From: a virus
Length of the DNA: 41,269 nucleotides
Reading direction: 5' to 3' (one strand)
IMG/VR virus record: IMGVR_UViG_3300032236_001367
Location: 1-41,269 of that record
Shown one piece after another: positions 1-8,938 of this stretch. The stretch's first letter is position 1. The number at the start of each line of letters is the position of its first letter. The notes under the pieces are model-generated. The model was not told where the DNA came from. It saw nothing but the letters and a program-made list of their open reading frames with translations, and ran no database searches. The position numbers were made by a program, and so were the translations under genes.

Positions 1-676
1 TAGCAGATGCACTATTCGCTTGTGCAAAAGCAGCATTTGAATATGCAAAAGGTGCTGCTGCGGTATTTTGTGAAGTTCCATCTGTAAAAAATATTGGATG
101 ACCATTCACCATTTTAATACCATCACCTGTAATGATAGCAACAATGTTACTCGAATTATAACCACCAGCAATAAATTTAATCTGTGTGTTTGTAGTTGTT
201 GTTCCAATGATTAGATTACCACCACTTGCTGTTGATGGAACACCAACAGAGTTACCTTGAACATAAAGATAACCATCTAATGGACTTAATGCTGTACCTA
301 AGTTATTGAATTCTAGACCAGGTTGAACATTTTTATTTGCAAAACCCATGTCTGTGAAATATGCGGAGTCGGTACCACCAGAACCAACGTTTGCAGTAAC
401 AACAATGTCGGCGGTACCACCATCATCGGTATTAACTAAATTTGTTTGTACATAAGAAGCACCATTCGAAGCAAATTGAGCAACAGTATTTGGTAGAGTA
501 TTTGGATTATTACCAACACTCAAAGTCTCATTTGAATAAAGACCTTGTGCCAAAGTGTGTGCAGTAAACTGGAATGTTTGTGCGGATGGTATATCAACAC
601 CAACAAACAAAGTGTTTGATGTGTTTGCATTAATTTTTGTAAATGCTGGCAATTGAGAAATTTTAATTGTACTCAT
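1..676 (-). CDS. Tail fibre-like virion protein, 3' end cut by window edge
   Basis: The frame is open from the ATG at 676 to the left edge, so about 225 N-terminal residues are visible and the C-terminus is missing. The start follows AGGA by a short spacer and lies 4 nt after the stop of the 1056-aa gene, so it is the next gene of the baseplate operon. The N-terminus (MSTIKISQLPAFTKI) and the phrase FTDGTSQNTA resemble N-terminal and collar-proximal parts of phage fibre or adaptor proteins. The composition is rich in Asn, Thr, Ser, Ala and Gly with no charged catalytic motif. I infer a virion fibre or baseplate-attached protein; the exact T4 equivalent is unknown. Confidence 0.6.
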   Translation of the reverse strand, partial: MSTIKISQLPAFTKINANTSNTLFVGVDIPSAQTFQFTAHTLAQGLYSNETLSVGNNPNTLPNTVAQFASNGASYVQTNLVNTDDGGTADIVVTANVGSGGTDSAYFTDMGFANKNVQPGLEFNNLGTALSPLDGYLYVQGNSVGVPSTASGGNLIIGTTTTNTQIKFIAGGYNSSNIVAIITGDGIKMVNGHPIFFTDGTSQNTAAAPFAYSNAAFAQANSASA

Positions 677-680
677 CTTT

Positions 681-3600
681 TTATCCTATTAGAAGTGTTT
701 GACCACTTTCTGTTATTATTATGTCTCCGGTTTCTGTTCCTAATTCTGCAAAATATTGTGTTCCAACTGGGCCAAATATTTGAACATTGTTATATAGTGA
801 AGTAATACCTCTACTCACTGAAAGTAATCCGTTTGCTCCACTTGTTAAGTTTCCACTCAGTGTTATTCTGGTGAAAGGTGCTGATCCTACTGAAATAACT
901 GTTTGTGCAACACCATTAACAGAAACATTGTCACCCACTCTTATGGTATCTATGATGGGGTATGTAGTGTTACTATAAACACCTCCATTTACAGTATTGT
1001 AACTATATGTTAATGATGTTATATTTATTACCTGATTGTTGCCATTATTTGCTGCAGCAACAGCAACGTTAGCAAAATATGTCCAAATATTATCTTGTAA
1101 TGTTATTGTGTTTGATGTTTCTGTTGAATTTATTTTGATAACTAAAGATTTCACCACATCTGTTGAAATACCTGTTCCATATGAGAAAACTATTGTTGAA
1201 GAATTTGCAACAAACACGTTTGCAAGATTAGCACCATACAAATTATTTAACGTGACAATATTATTACTTGGTGTGTTTGCTGATCCGCCAGGAATTGAAG
1301 CTGTAGCAGCCGCACCAACATAATAACCTAATGTATGTCCTGACACCAATGCATCTTTTGTATAGAAATTCATCTTGTTGTTTGAAGTCATCGCAATGCG
1401 ACCAACGACTTTTAAACCAGCAGGATGCAACAAGTTCAGTAAAACATTTCTATACTTTTCAATTTCTTTTGATACTGTTAATTGATATGTGTAATTATTA
1501 TAATTTTCACTTTGCAGAACATCAAAAGAACTTGGTTGACCAGTTGAATCTAAATATTGTCCGTTACCAATAACCAAACCATTCAAGAATGTTGCATTAG
1601 CTAAAGCGGTACCGTCACCATATGTGATAATACCGTTTGCTGAATCAAATCTTGAATTTGTAATACTATTATCAAAAGTTGTATTGTGGACCGTTGTATA
1701 ATTTGAAACTAATGATAAACTTGATCCTGTTGAATCAATTTTTAGTGCAGATGAAAACGATGGTTTTGAATTGTAATTGTAAACTCTTAACTGATAAATG
1801 TTTTGACTTGTGTTTACATAGTTTTGTAGGGGCAAAATAGAATCAATATATGCTACATATGTTGCAGAACTTATATTTGCACCTTGATATATTGTGTCAC
1901 CTTGTGCCGGCAAAAAATTTATTTGTACATTTGAAACAATTAAATCTTGTACTTTAAGTGAAACTTTTGGTGAAGAGATATAATCACCACCACTAGTTAA
2001 AATATTAAGGGATGTTATTGCACCAACACGGTCAGTTGTTTGTGAGAATGTGGCGCCTGTTCCTAAAATTCCAGGAACACTTAATATTGATGTACCTAAG
2101 TAGAATGAATTTGCAACTAAATTTAATGAAGAATTCGTTGTTAAAATCATCGAATTTGCATTCACAACATTCTTAACTGTACCAATTATGACATTGGTGT
2201 TGGAAACCAAAAGAGCACCATTACTAAATTGGGTTAAGAAACTTGTTCCGTTACCTGTGACTACATTACTTGTATTGCTTGTGGTGACATTTCCTGTTGC
2301 AACGTTTGCGACAACTACAACCGGCAATACAGATTGGTAACCCATGCCACCCAAAGAAAATTTGTTGAATGTATTACTAACATAACTGACAGATAAAATA
2401 GCACCATTTGCAGCAACTGAAGTCACATTTGCGTATGCGCCGTAACCAGAACCTCCAATAAATGCAATTTTATCGTTAACAGAATAACCAGTACCTGGAT
2501 TTAAAATTTGAATTGGTGCAAGAATACCTAAATTTGAAAGTAAAGCTTGTGTATTTGCATCTGTGTTATATTCTGAAATTGCTTGTATTGTTGGTTGTGA
2601 AAGTAAACCACTACCAGTAGTTTGCACAATTACAGAAGAAATTGGGAATGTTGAGAAACTAGTAAATGTAAATGCATTAGCTAAAGTTGTGTTTGCATTA
2701 GACGATAAATTATTAGCAAATCGGTAAGAACCTTGTGTATAATAACCATTAGCACCTAATGTGTTTGCACCACTACTAGTTGCAATGTTACCAATATAAT
2801 TATTTTGTTTTAATCGAATTGTATCTGTAGGAATGAATGTAACATTTGCAATTCCATTTGGATCTAAAGTACCAACTTTCGCTGTAGGTGTTACGGGATT
2901 AGTACCTACAACATTTGTGAAATATAAATATGTATTTGCACCACCAAGTGAATTATTTGCAGGTGAATATGTATATCCATAACCACCAGAAACAACTTGA
3001 ACACCGGATAAACCACCAGAAGTCACAGAACCAACTTGAACTGTTGCACCTACAGGGTTTACAGCATTTGGATTTAAACCACCATAAATTACAACAGGAT
3101 CATTTGCTACATAAGTTAAACCTCTATTGTTCTTATTAATTGTCACTTGACTAATTTGTCCAACAATAGCAGCAGATGATAAACTTACTGCACCAACAGT
3201 TCCTGCCGGCACAACTGAACCATTTAAGAAATAAACAGTTTGATTGTTTGAATCTACAACAGTAACCACCTCACCTGTTTGGAATGTTCTTTCAATATCA
3301 GAAATGAACACTTCAGTTTTTGAACCATCAAATATTACAGTCTCAACTGTAGCTATTGCTTTGGAACTATTACCAAATAAACGTAAATTTTTAATTAATA
3401 GGAAATTTGGATCAGTTGTAGAAAGTTTTAAACTTCTAGGTACATACCATTTACCAGAAGAAGCTTTCAATACAGCATCTTTAGTATAGAACAAATCAAC
3501 TTCAGAGTTGTAAATTATACGAAATAAAAATTGATAAGATGCTGGTGTACCTTTAGATTGGTATAATTGTTTTGCTATCTTGATAGCTTTTGATTTATTT

Positions 3601-3851
3601 GCCAATATATTCTGTGGGAAATATGACATAAAATCATTAACAAAGTATTGAAGAAATTGTTGTGTGGTTGTATCCACATCCATATCTGTCAATAAACTTT
3701 TTGTAACATCTAATGTGTTGTTTTGTTCTTCCATCCATTCATAATATGCTTGCAAAAATAGAACAAAATTGGCATAGTTTGGATCATCCCTGATAAATTC
3801 AGGAAGTTGATATGGAACAAGAAGTGAAGTTTTTTGATTACTTTGTATCAT
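681..3851 (-). CDS. Large virion structural protein downstream of gp6 (1056 aa)
   Basis: The first 110 residues form a helical, charged domain (LLVPYQLPEFIRDDPNYANF, then FLQAYYEWMEEQ) that I recognise as the start of a family found next to gp6 in aquatic T4-like phages. The rest is long, Asn/Thr/Gly-rich and probably beta-structured, with recurring phrases such as GTGYSVNDKI, GGSGYGAYA and SGGYGYTYS. It starts 4 nt after gp6 and is probably translated with it. Its place after gp25-gp6 is the place of T4 gp7, so a wedge or fibre-attachment role is likely, but I see no direct gp7 similarity. No enzyme motif is visible. Confidence 0.65.
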   Translation of the reverse strand: MIQSNQKTSLLVPYQLPEFIRDDPNYANFVLFLQAYYEWMEEQNNTLDVTKSLLTDMDVDTTTQQFLQYFVNDFMSYFPQNILANKSKAIKIAKQLYQSKGTPASYQFLFRIIYNSEVDLFYTKDAVLKASSGKWYVPRSLKLSTTDPNFLLIKNLRLFGNSSKAIATVETVIFDGSKTEVFISDIERTFQTGEVVTVVDSNNQTVYFLNGSVVPAGTVGAVSLSSAAIVGQISQVTINKNNRGLTYVANDPVVIYGGLNPNAVNPVGATVQVGSVTSGGLSGVQVVSGGYGYTYSPANNSLGGANTYLYFTNVVGTNPVTPTAKVGTLDPNGIANVTFIPTDTIRLKQNNYIGNIATSSGANTLGANGYYTQGSYRFANNLSSNANTTLANAFTFTSFSTFPISSVIVQTTGSGLLSQPTIQAISEYNTDANTQALLSNLGILAPIQILNPGTGYSVNDKIAFIGGSGYGAYANVTSVAANGAILSVSYVSNTFNKFSLGGMGYQSVLPVVVVANVATGNVTTSNTSNVVTGNGTSFLTQFSNGALLVSNTNVIIGTVKNVVNANSMILTTNSSLNLVANSFYLGTSILSVPGILGTGATFSQTTDRVGAITSLNILTSGGDYISSPKVSLKVQDLIVSNVQINFLPAQGDTIYQGANISSATYVAYIDSILPLQNYVNTSQNIYQLRVYNYNSKPSFSSALKIDSTGSSLSLVSNYTTVHNTTFDNSITNSRFDSANGIITYGDGTALANATFLNGLVIGNGQYLDSTGQPSSFDVLQSENYNNYTYQLTVSKEIEKYRNVLLNLLHPAGLKVVGRIAMTSNNKMNFYTKDALVSGHTLGYYVGAAATASIPGGSANTPSNNIVTLNNLYGANLANVFVANSSTIVFSYGTGISTDVVKSLVIKINSTETSNTITLQDNIWTYFANVAVAAANNGNNQVINITSLTYSYNTVNGGVYSNTTYPIIDTIRVGDNVSVNGVAQTVISVGSAPFTRITLSGNLTSGANGLLSVSRGITSLYNNVQIFGPVGTQYFAELGTETGDIIITESGQTLLIG

Positions 3852-3855
3852 TTAC

Positions 3856-5931
3856 TTAATTCTTTTTTGATGTTACATTAACATTCACAGCAGAAGAATC
3901 GTATGGATCTATTGTTATTAATCTGTTTAATGTAGAAGAAATGATATTGGTCTTTGGTTTAACTGATAATGTTAGTTGTCCAAAAATATTATTGATTGAA
4001 TAGGGATTAAAATTATTTAGAGTAATAATTCCATCATCATAATCAATTTTTCCAACATTAGAAGAAACTATAATTTTACCATTAAGTGCATCGTTGTAAT
4101 AGCTTCTGATTATCCCATAACGACCTTGTAAATTAACCACAAGAGCAGCTGATTGTCCTGTTGTATCACCAACAGCTTTAGTAACAGTCGCTGTTGCATT
4201 TGTGTAACCTGTACCTGCATTAGTTACAGTTACTGAATATAATTTATTGTTTACAATCGTAGCCACCGCAGTTGCACCTGTACCATCACCTGTAATAGTC
4301 ACTGTTGGTGTTGCTGTATAATTATAACCTTGATTTATAATGGAAATAGAATCAACACCAAATGTGCTTTTTGGTACTTCTTCAAGATATACACCTGTTA
4401 TTGTAGAGGTTGCATCTGATGGATTCACAACTGTTATATCTGGTGTAGTCACTAGCGTGCTTGAGAAAACACCACGTTGTAATGGTCCATTAAAATATAG
4501 ATTGTATGTTGTTGGTGTTCCTAATGTTGGATTTATCTTTTTCTGAACATTGATGGTAAAATCTGAAGATGATATCGACGGATCAAAAGAATTTATCGCA
4601 GATAATAAATCATAAGAACTGAATGTAGAATTGAAAGTGTTCAAATATTTACTAGAGTAGTTGTAAATGGAATTCTGAATACCATTTTGCATATCACCTA
4701 CTGTAAGTGATGTTTTTCTTGGGTCATAAACAACATCCGCATTCACTTGAATATATGTGTAATCTGGATCAACAATTGTGGGTTCAACTGTCAACATACT
4801 TACTGGTTTAAGTACATCAGTGATTAATAATTGTTTTTGTACTGTAGTTAAGTTGTATGAACCTGTTGGCTTCAAAGAAACAAATACTTGGCCGTAAACA
4901 GGTGGAACATTTTCTTCACCGCCCCAAACTGAAATTGCATCAAATTGAATACCTAAATTGTTTTGTTGTAATATGGTGATATAGTCATTCTTATTAACTG
5001 CACGACCTTGTGCTGAGAATGCTTTTGGTGCTTGAAACTTAATTGAACTGATAGATTCTTTATCTTTACCCTGAGATGCTTTTTGATATGGAGTCACAAC
5101 TGATGATGTGTATGTACCAATATTATCCATCAATGCAAAATTATTAGCAAGACCACCGGCTGAACCTGCTGTTGATAAGTAACTGATATTAACAATGTTA
5201 CCATCAGATAAACTTGCACCCAAGATACCATCACCAAAGTATATTTGATAATTTCCGTCTACTGCTTCTTGTAAGAAGTATACTAAATCTGTTGGTCCTA
5301 ATGCTAAATAATCTGTTGTACTATTGTAAACTTGATAAGCAGTATTTGTTGAATTTTGTTGAACTGTTACTTGGATTGTCGATGAATCAATATTTGTGTC
5401 AGGTATTTCAAATATGTAATTTGGATTTGTTGATGAATCGACAATGAATCTATAGTTTGCAGGTGTCCCTTGCTTCAACTCAATTCCAGTAAATGATGCA
5501 ACATTATTAACCACAGGTACTGTTGTACTTGTGGTTGTAACATAATTGTAATTAATGTTATTAACGGCTTCAGAAAGAAAATTTGTGTACTTGGGTATAG
5601 TGAAATTTGTTGTTGTAACACCATAGAATGTTAAATTTATTTCAGCTACCGCGCCAATAGCAGACTGTGGAACATAGTTCATTAGTTTTGCATGTGAAAT
5701 TACAGATGAACGTTGCAACGCAGAATCCAAAAACATTTCATTTGCAACCATGTTCAAATAATATGCATTATACTGTGTATTATAAGAAAGAACATCCAGC
5801 AAAGTTGACAGAGCCGAACCTGAAAAGTTGTAGTCTTTGAATCTATCTTGTGATTGTAGATAAGTTATAAAGTTTTGTTTAATGTCACTAAAATCTAAAC
5901 TAGCGACTTGGATGTTTGTATTTGATGCCAT
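3856..5931 (-). CDS. gp6: Baseplate wedge subunit gp6 (J-like)
   Basis: This 691-aa protein is close to the usual gp6 length. The N-terminus (SLDFSDIKQNFITYLQSQDRF, FSGSALSTLLDVLSYNT, NMVANEMFLDSALQRSS) is the typical start of gp6/baseplate J proteins. The central part (YFGDGILGASLSDGNIV; GRAVNKNDYITILQQN) matches the conserved J core. A Gly/Thr-rich segment near residues 540-610 (VDSISIINQGYNYTATPTV) resembles repeats in the neighbouring 1056-aa protein. The start ATG overlaps the gp25 stop by one base (TAATG), so the two wedge subunits are translationally coupled. In T4 gp6 dimers form the wedge ring that joins neighbouring wedges. Confidence 0.9.
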   Translation of the reverse strand: MASNTNIQVASLDFSDIKQNFITYLQSQDRFKDYNFSGSALSTLLDVLSYNTQYNAYYLNMVANEMFLDSALQRSSVISHAKLMNYVPQSAIGAVAEINLTFYGVTTTNFTIPKYTNFLSEAVNNINYNYVTTTSTTVPVVNNVASFTGIELKQGTPANYRFIVDSSTNPNYIFEIPDTNIDSSTIQVTVQQNSTNTAYQVYNSTTDYLALGPTDLVYFLQEAVDGNYQIYFGDGILGASLSDGNIVNISYLSTAGSAGGLANNFALMDNIGTYTSSVVTPYQKASQGKDKESISSIKFQAPKAFSAQGRAVNKNDYITILQQNNLGIQFDAISVWGGEENVPPVYGQVFVSLKPTGSYNLTTVQKQLLITDVLKPVSMLTVEPTIVDPDYTYIQVNADVVYDPRKTSLTVGDMQNGIQNSIYNYSSKYLNTFNSTFSSYDLLSAINSFDPSISSSDFTINVQKKINPTLGTPTTYNLYFNGPLQRGVFSSTLVTTPDITVVNPSDATSTITGVYLEEVPKSTFGVDSISIINQGYNYTATPTVTITGDGTGATAVATIVNNKLYSVTVTNAGTGYTNATATVTKAVGDTTGQSAALVVNLQGRYGIIRSYYNDALNGKIIVSSNVGKIDYDDGIITLNNFNPYSINNIFGQLTLSVKPKTNIISSTLNRLITIDPYDSSAVNVNVTSKKN

Positions 5932-6323
5932 TATCTGGACCTTTGCAATATTAGATTAACCGCTGTTGGACTTGTATTGTTACCTATGTAAAATTCTAAG
6001 TTAACGGAAAAAGAGTTTTTATCTGGATTCGCAATAGCATTTATTGATTTTATTTGTACTCTAGGTTCAAAATTATTGATAACATTTTGTACCTCATTCT
6101 CTAATATACTAGCAGTCAAATCATTAATTGGTTCAAATAACAATGCATCTACGTTTGATCCTAATTTTGGTTGAAATGGTCTCTCATAAAAATTAGTCAA
6201 AAGTAAGTTTCGAACCGAAGCAATAACCGCTTGGTCATCATAACGCATAGCCACATCACCCGTACCAGGAAGACGGGTAAAAGTTAAATCTAAGTCTGAA
6301 TAAATCTTTAGTGTATTTGCCAT
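5931..6323 (-). CDS. gp25: Baseplate wedge subunit gp25
   Basis: This 130-aa protein fits the gp25/W family: SDLDLTF near the start, AVIASVRNLLLTNFYERPF, then PKLGSNVDALLFEP and a helix rich in acidic residues. The family has a lysozyme-like fold without lytic activity and nucleates sheath assembly at the wedge. It is followed directly by gp6 (one-base overlap). A late-promoter-like CATAAATA lies only 4 nt before the ATG, so a monocistronic transcript would have almost no leader; read-through from upstream genes is the alternative. Confidence 0.9.
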   Translation of the reverse strand: MANTLKIYSDLDLTFTRLPGTGDVAMRYDDQAVIASVRNLLLTNFYERPFQPKLGSNVDALLFEPINDLTASILENEVQNVINNFEPRVQIKSINAIANPDKNSFSVNLEFYIGNNTSPTAVNLILQRSR

Positions 6324-6327
6324 GTTC

Positions 6328-6335
6328 TATTTATG
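6328..6335 (-). promoter_or_regulatory. Late promoter core CATAAATA before gp25
   Basis: Minus strand reads CATAAATAGAACATG, with the gp25 ATG 4 nt after the core. The same CATAAATAGAACAT string occurs before gp48, which supports a motif rather than chance. T4 late promoters use TATAAATA at -10. Confidence 0.5.
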
Positions 6336-7116
6336 ACTGTAAATCTGCTATAATTTTTGGAGTACCAATAAGATTATTCAAAAGATATGTTGAAGTTACA
6401 CCCAAATTATTAAATTGCGTTATGGTATTGAAGTCTTTAACTAAAGCAATTGAATTCTGGTAGAATGAAACATCACCTGTCCGTCTTTGATAAACTGAAT
6501 TATACAAAGCTTGAACATGTTGATTAATTGTATTTATAGCGGTCACTGTGGGTGAAACATTCATAGTTGCTGCGTCAGAAGTTAATGTTATCACACCATT
6601 GGCTAATGATGGACCTAATGTTAAACTTGTAAAATTTCCTAAAATTGGTGCATTATTCTGTAGGTTATCTGTCTGATTTACAATTGTAAGAACTTGTCTA
6701 CCTATGGCTAACGCAGCTTGGTAGTCTGGATATAATGATTTATCTGGTGATGGTGTTACACCCGATAGATAATTTGTGTGTGTTGTAAATGATGGTAATT
6801 CATTTATCAATGTGTTTGCAGTCAACACCAATGTATTAGAAGCCGTAGCTAAAGTTGGATCAGTACCTCTATATGCCACACCCATACTAATAGCAGTAGT
6901 ATAAATTGTGTTTGTTATAGTTGTTAGTGAAGATAATGTACTTGTTAATGGGTTTTGAAAATAACCACTTACTGTACTATTAGCCAAGTCATTTACTTGC
7001 CATTGTTTCAATGAAGTCTGGCCCGTATACATTAATTTTTCACCGTCAGTAAAAGTACCTGCGGCACCAAACTGTGCTGTATCAAAATTATAACCTAATC
7101 TACCAAATACTGACAT
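6331..7116 (-). CDS. Conserved virion protein between spike and gp25, function unknown
   Basis: A 261-aa protein with no family I can name. It begins MSVFGRLGYNFDTAQFGAAG and then becomes Thr/Asn/Leu-rich with likely alternating helices (TSTLSSLTTITNTIYTTA; AINTINQHVQALYNSVYQRR). No signal peptide, transmembrane segment or catalytic motif is seen. It sits between the spike gene and gp25 in an unbroken baseplate operon, so I infer a baseplate component or fibre adaptor. Confidence 0.6.
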   Translation of the reverse strand: MSVFGRLGYNFDTAQFGAAGTFTDGEKLMYTGQTSLKQWQVNDLANSTVSGYFQNPLTSTLSSLTTITNTIYTTAISMGVAYRGTDPTLATASNTLVLTANTLINELPSFTTHTNYLSGVTPSPDKSLYPDYQAALAIGRQVLTIVNQTDNLQNNAPILGNFTSLTLGPSLANGVITLTSDAATMNVSPTVTAINTINQHVQALYNSVYQRRTGDVSFYQNSIALVKDFNTITQFNNLGVTSTYLLNNLIGTPKIIADLQS

Positions 7117-7128
7117 AATATAACTCTC

Positions 7129-7872
7129 TTAAAACATTGGTTGTAGGGGTGGAGTAACAGTACCACCTTGTGGATCGGCATGTGTGTGGATATTATAAGT
7201 GACTCTCATATCTACCATTGTTCCCAACATATCTTTTACCATAATACCAGAAATCCAACCAGGAACTGGTGTTAAAGGAATAGGAGAACCTGCACTTATA
7301 TAACCTGGAGTAACAAAACCTAATGCTGCTGATGATTGTAGTCCTGCTGAGATATTTTTCACCGCAGAAATACTTTGGCCTGAGGTTACACCACCAGTAA
7401 CATTCAAATCACCATTGACATTAACAGTACCTGCATATAGACCAATATCACCTGTAGAAGAAATATCAATATCATCGGTAGTTGCTATATTTGTTTTACC
7501 TGCAACTGTTTGTGTTAAATCACCATTCACGATTTGTTGCAAATTACCATCTATCTGTATTAGTCCGTCACCCAAAACGTGTATGACACACTTACCATTA
7601 ACTGTAATGTTGCATTGACCTTCAATCAATACATTGTTGTTACCTGCAACAATATGATAGTTATCTCTTAAAACTTTTGTCACAAGATCACCCTTCGGTT
7701 GAAATTCTTGAAAAGAACCATCTCTGTGTTGCAAACGTAAACGTTCTCTGGTTGGTGTGTCATCCAACTCTATAGAATTACCAGATTCACTTTGCCAACT
7801 TTTATTGTAAGGATATTCTGGAACAGTATCTGGTGTGACTATAGCTGGTTCTGTCCATAAACTAAGACTCAT
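7129..7872 (-). CDS. Central spike protein (gp5 C-terminal beta-helix-like)
   Basis: A 247-aa protein resembling a free-standing version of the gp5 C-terminal needle. Residues about 70-160 are short beta repeats (NYHIVAGNNNVLIEGQCNI, INGKCVIHVLGDGLIQI-like turns with GNLQQIVNGDLTQTV) as expected for a trimeric beta-helix. Near the C-terminus is YNIHTHADPQGG, an HxH motif; in P2 gpV and phi92 gp138 spikes such a motif binds iron at the tip. It lies 10 nt after the OB-fold hub gene, so the two halves of T4 gp5 are encoded by adjacent genes here. The iron role is inferred from the motif. Confidence 0.75.
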   Translation of the reverse strand: MSLSLWTEPAIVTPDTVPEYPYNKSWQSESGNSIELDDTPTRERLRLQHRDGSFQEFQPKGDLVTKVLRDNYHIVAGNNNVLIEGQCNITVNGKCVIHVLGDGLIQIDGNLQQIVNGDLTQTVAGKTNIATTDDIDISSTGDIGLYAGTVNVNGDLNVTGGVTSGQSISAVKNISAGLQSSAALGFVTPGYISAGSPIPLTPVPGWISGIMVKDMLGTMVDMRVTYNIHTHADPQGGTVTPPLQPMF

Positions 7873-7882
7873 TATTTACTCC

Positions 7883-8938
7883 TTAAGCCAATGCAGGTTT
7901 AATAACAGAGTTCAAACTAGAAAGTGATAGTGAACTCGCTGTTTGTGTTAACGATGTTATTTCGCTACTGACCGATGATGTTGCTTCTTTCATTGTGTTT
8001 ACAACTGATGCAATTTGTTGATTACCAACACTACTAATCGTTGCGCCAAGATTGGCAACTGTTGATGTTGTTGTTTTTACTGTGTTTATGAATGACGACA
8101 ACTCTTGATTACCAAGACTAACAATTGATGTAAATTTTGCCAAACATTCTTTCAATAAAGAAATAATATATGCAGGTAAAGATAATATGTATTTAACCAT
8201 TGCCACAGCAAATTCTATGTATTCTTTTACCGCCTTTATAGCGTCTGCAATTGGTTGCAACTCTTTTTGTATTATTTTGATTTTTTCTTTTATATAAGTT
8301 ATGGCTTGTTTTATTTGTTCAAAAACAGGAGAAGATTCTGTTCCTGCAAACAAGGCTTCAATTGCCAACCTTGCTTCTGTTACAAGTCCCATAACATACG
8401 CTTTCAATTTTGCAATTTCTTTAGAAGCCTCAATTGTAATATCACAATTGTGTGCTAAATTTTGATATGCTTTTTGATATGGAGTATTATTAAAAACGCC
8501 TCTAGCCAACGGAGATGTTGTTGGTTGACCTTGAGCAAACTGAATCTGACCTGTTGGTACTTGTGGTGCTTCGGCAACCTGTGCAGGAGTTCTTGGATCA
8601 TAAAATCCTGAACTTGTATTTGCTGTTGGTGGTGCAGTCACTATACCAGGTAAAACACCAAGCATCATAGGAAATTGACCGGATTCTCCGTCAGCAAAAA
8701 ATCCTGTTACATAAGCACCCTCACGAGGTGTACCAAAATCATCTGAGTTATTTGATGGCAATACTGGCAGTGCCCATGGCAAATCTTCTGTTGGTATTAG
8801 TTCTTTGTTATCTGTGTGCCATCCAAATATACGAACACGGCAACGACCCAATTCCAATGGATATTTTATATCCTCAATAACACCATTCCACCAAATAAAA
8901 CCATTTAGTCCAGCAAAATTATTCGTTACCTTAGACAT
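7883..8938 (-). CDS. gp5: Baseplate hub OB-fold protein (gp5 N-terminal-like), no lysozyme domain
   Basis: Residues 10-110 match the gp5/VgrG-type OB domain: FIWWNGVIEDIKYPLELGR, CRVRIFGWHT, DLPWALPVLPS, GTPREGAYVTGFFADGES, FPMMLGVLPGI. T4 gp5 continues into a lysozyme and then a beta-helix. Here residues 155-345 are instead helical (AKLKAYVMGLVTEARLAIEA, IKEKIKIIQKELQPIADAIK) and end in a Ser/Thr-rich coiled-coil-like tail. No lysozyme motif is seen. The ATG overlaps the stop of the gp27-like gene by one base. It should cap the hub and carry the separate spike encoded next. Confidence 0.8.
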   Translation of the reverse strand: MSKVTNNFAGLNGFIWWNGVIEDIKYPLELGRCRVRIFGWHTDNKELIPTEDLPWALPVLPSNNSDDFGTPREGAYVTGFFADGESGQFPMMLGVLPGIVTAPPTANTSSGFYDPRTPAQVAEAPQVPTGQIQFAQGQPTTSPLARGVFNNTPYQKAYQNLAHNCDITIEASKEIAKLKAYVMGLVTEARLAIEALFAGTESSPVFEQIKQAITYIKEKIKIIQKELQPIADAIKAVKEYIEFAVAMVKYILSLPAYIISLLKECLAKFTSIVSLGNQELSSFINTVKTTTSTVANLGATISSVGNQQIASVVNTMKEATSSVSSEITSLTQTASSLSLSSLNSVIKPALA

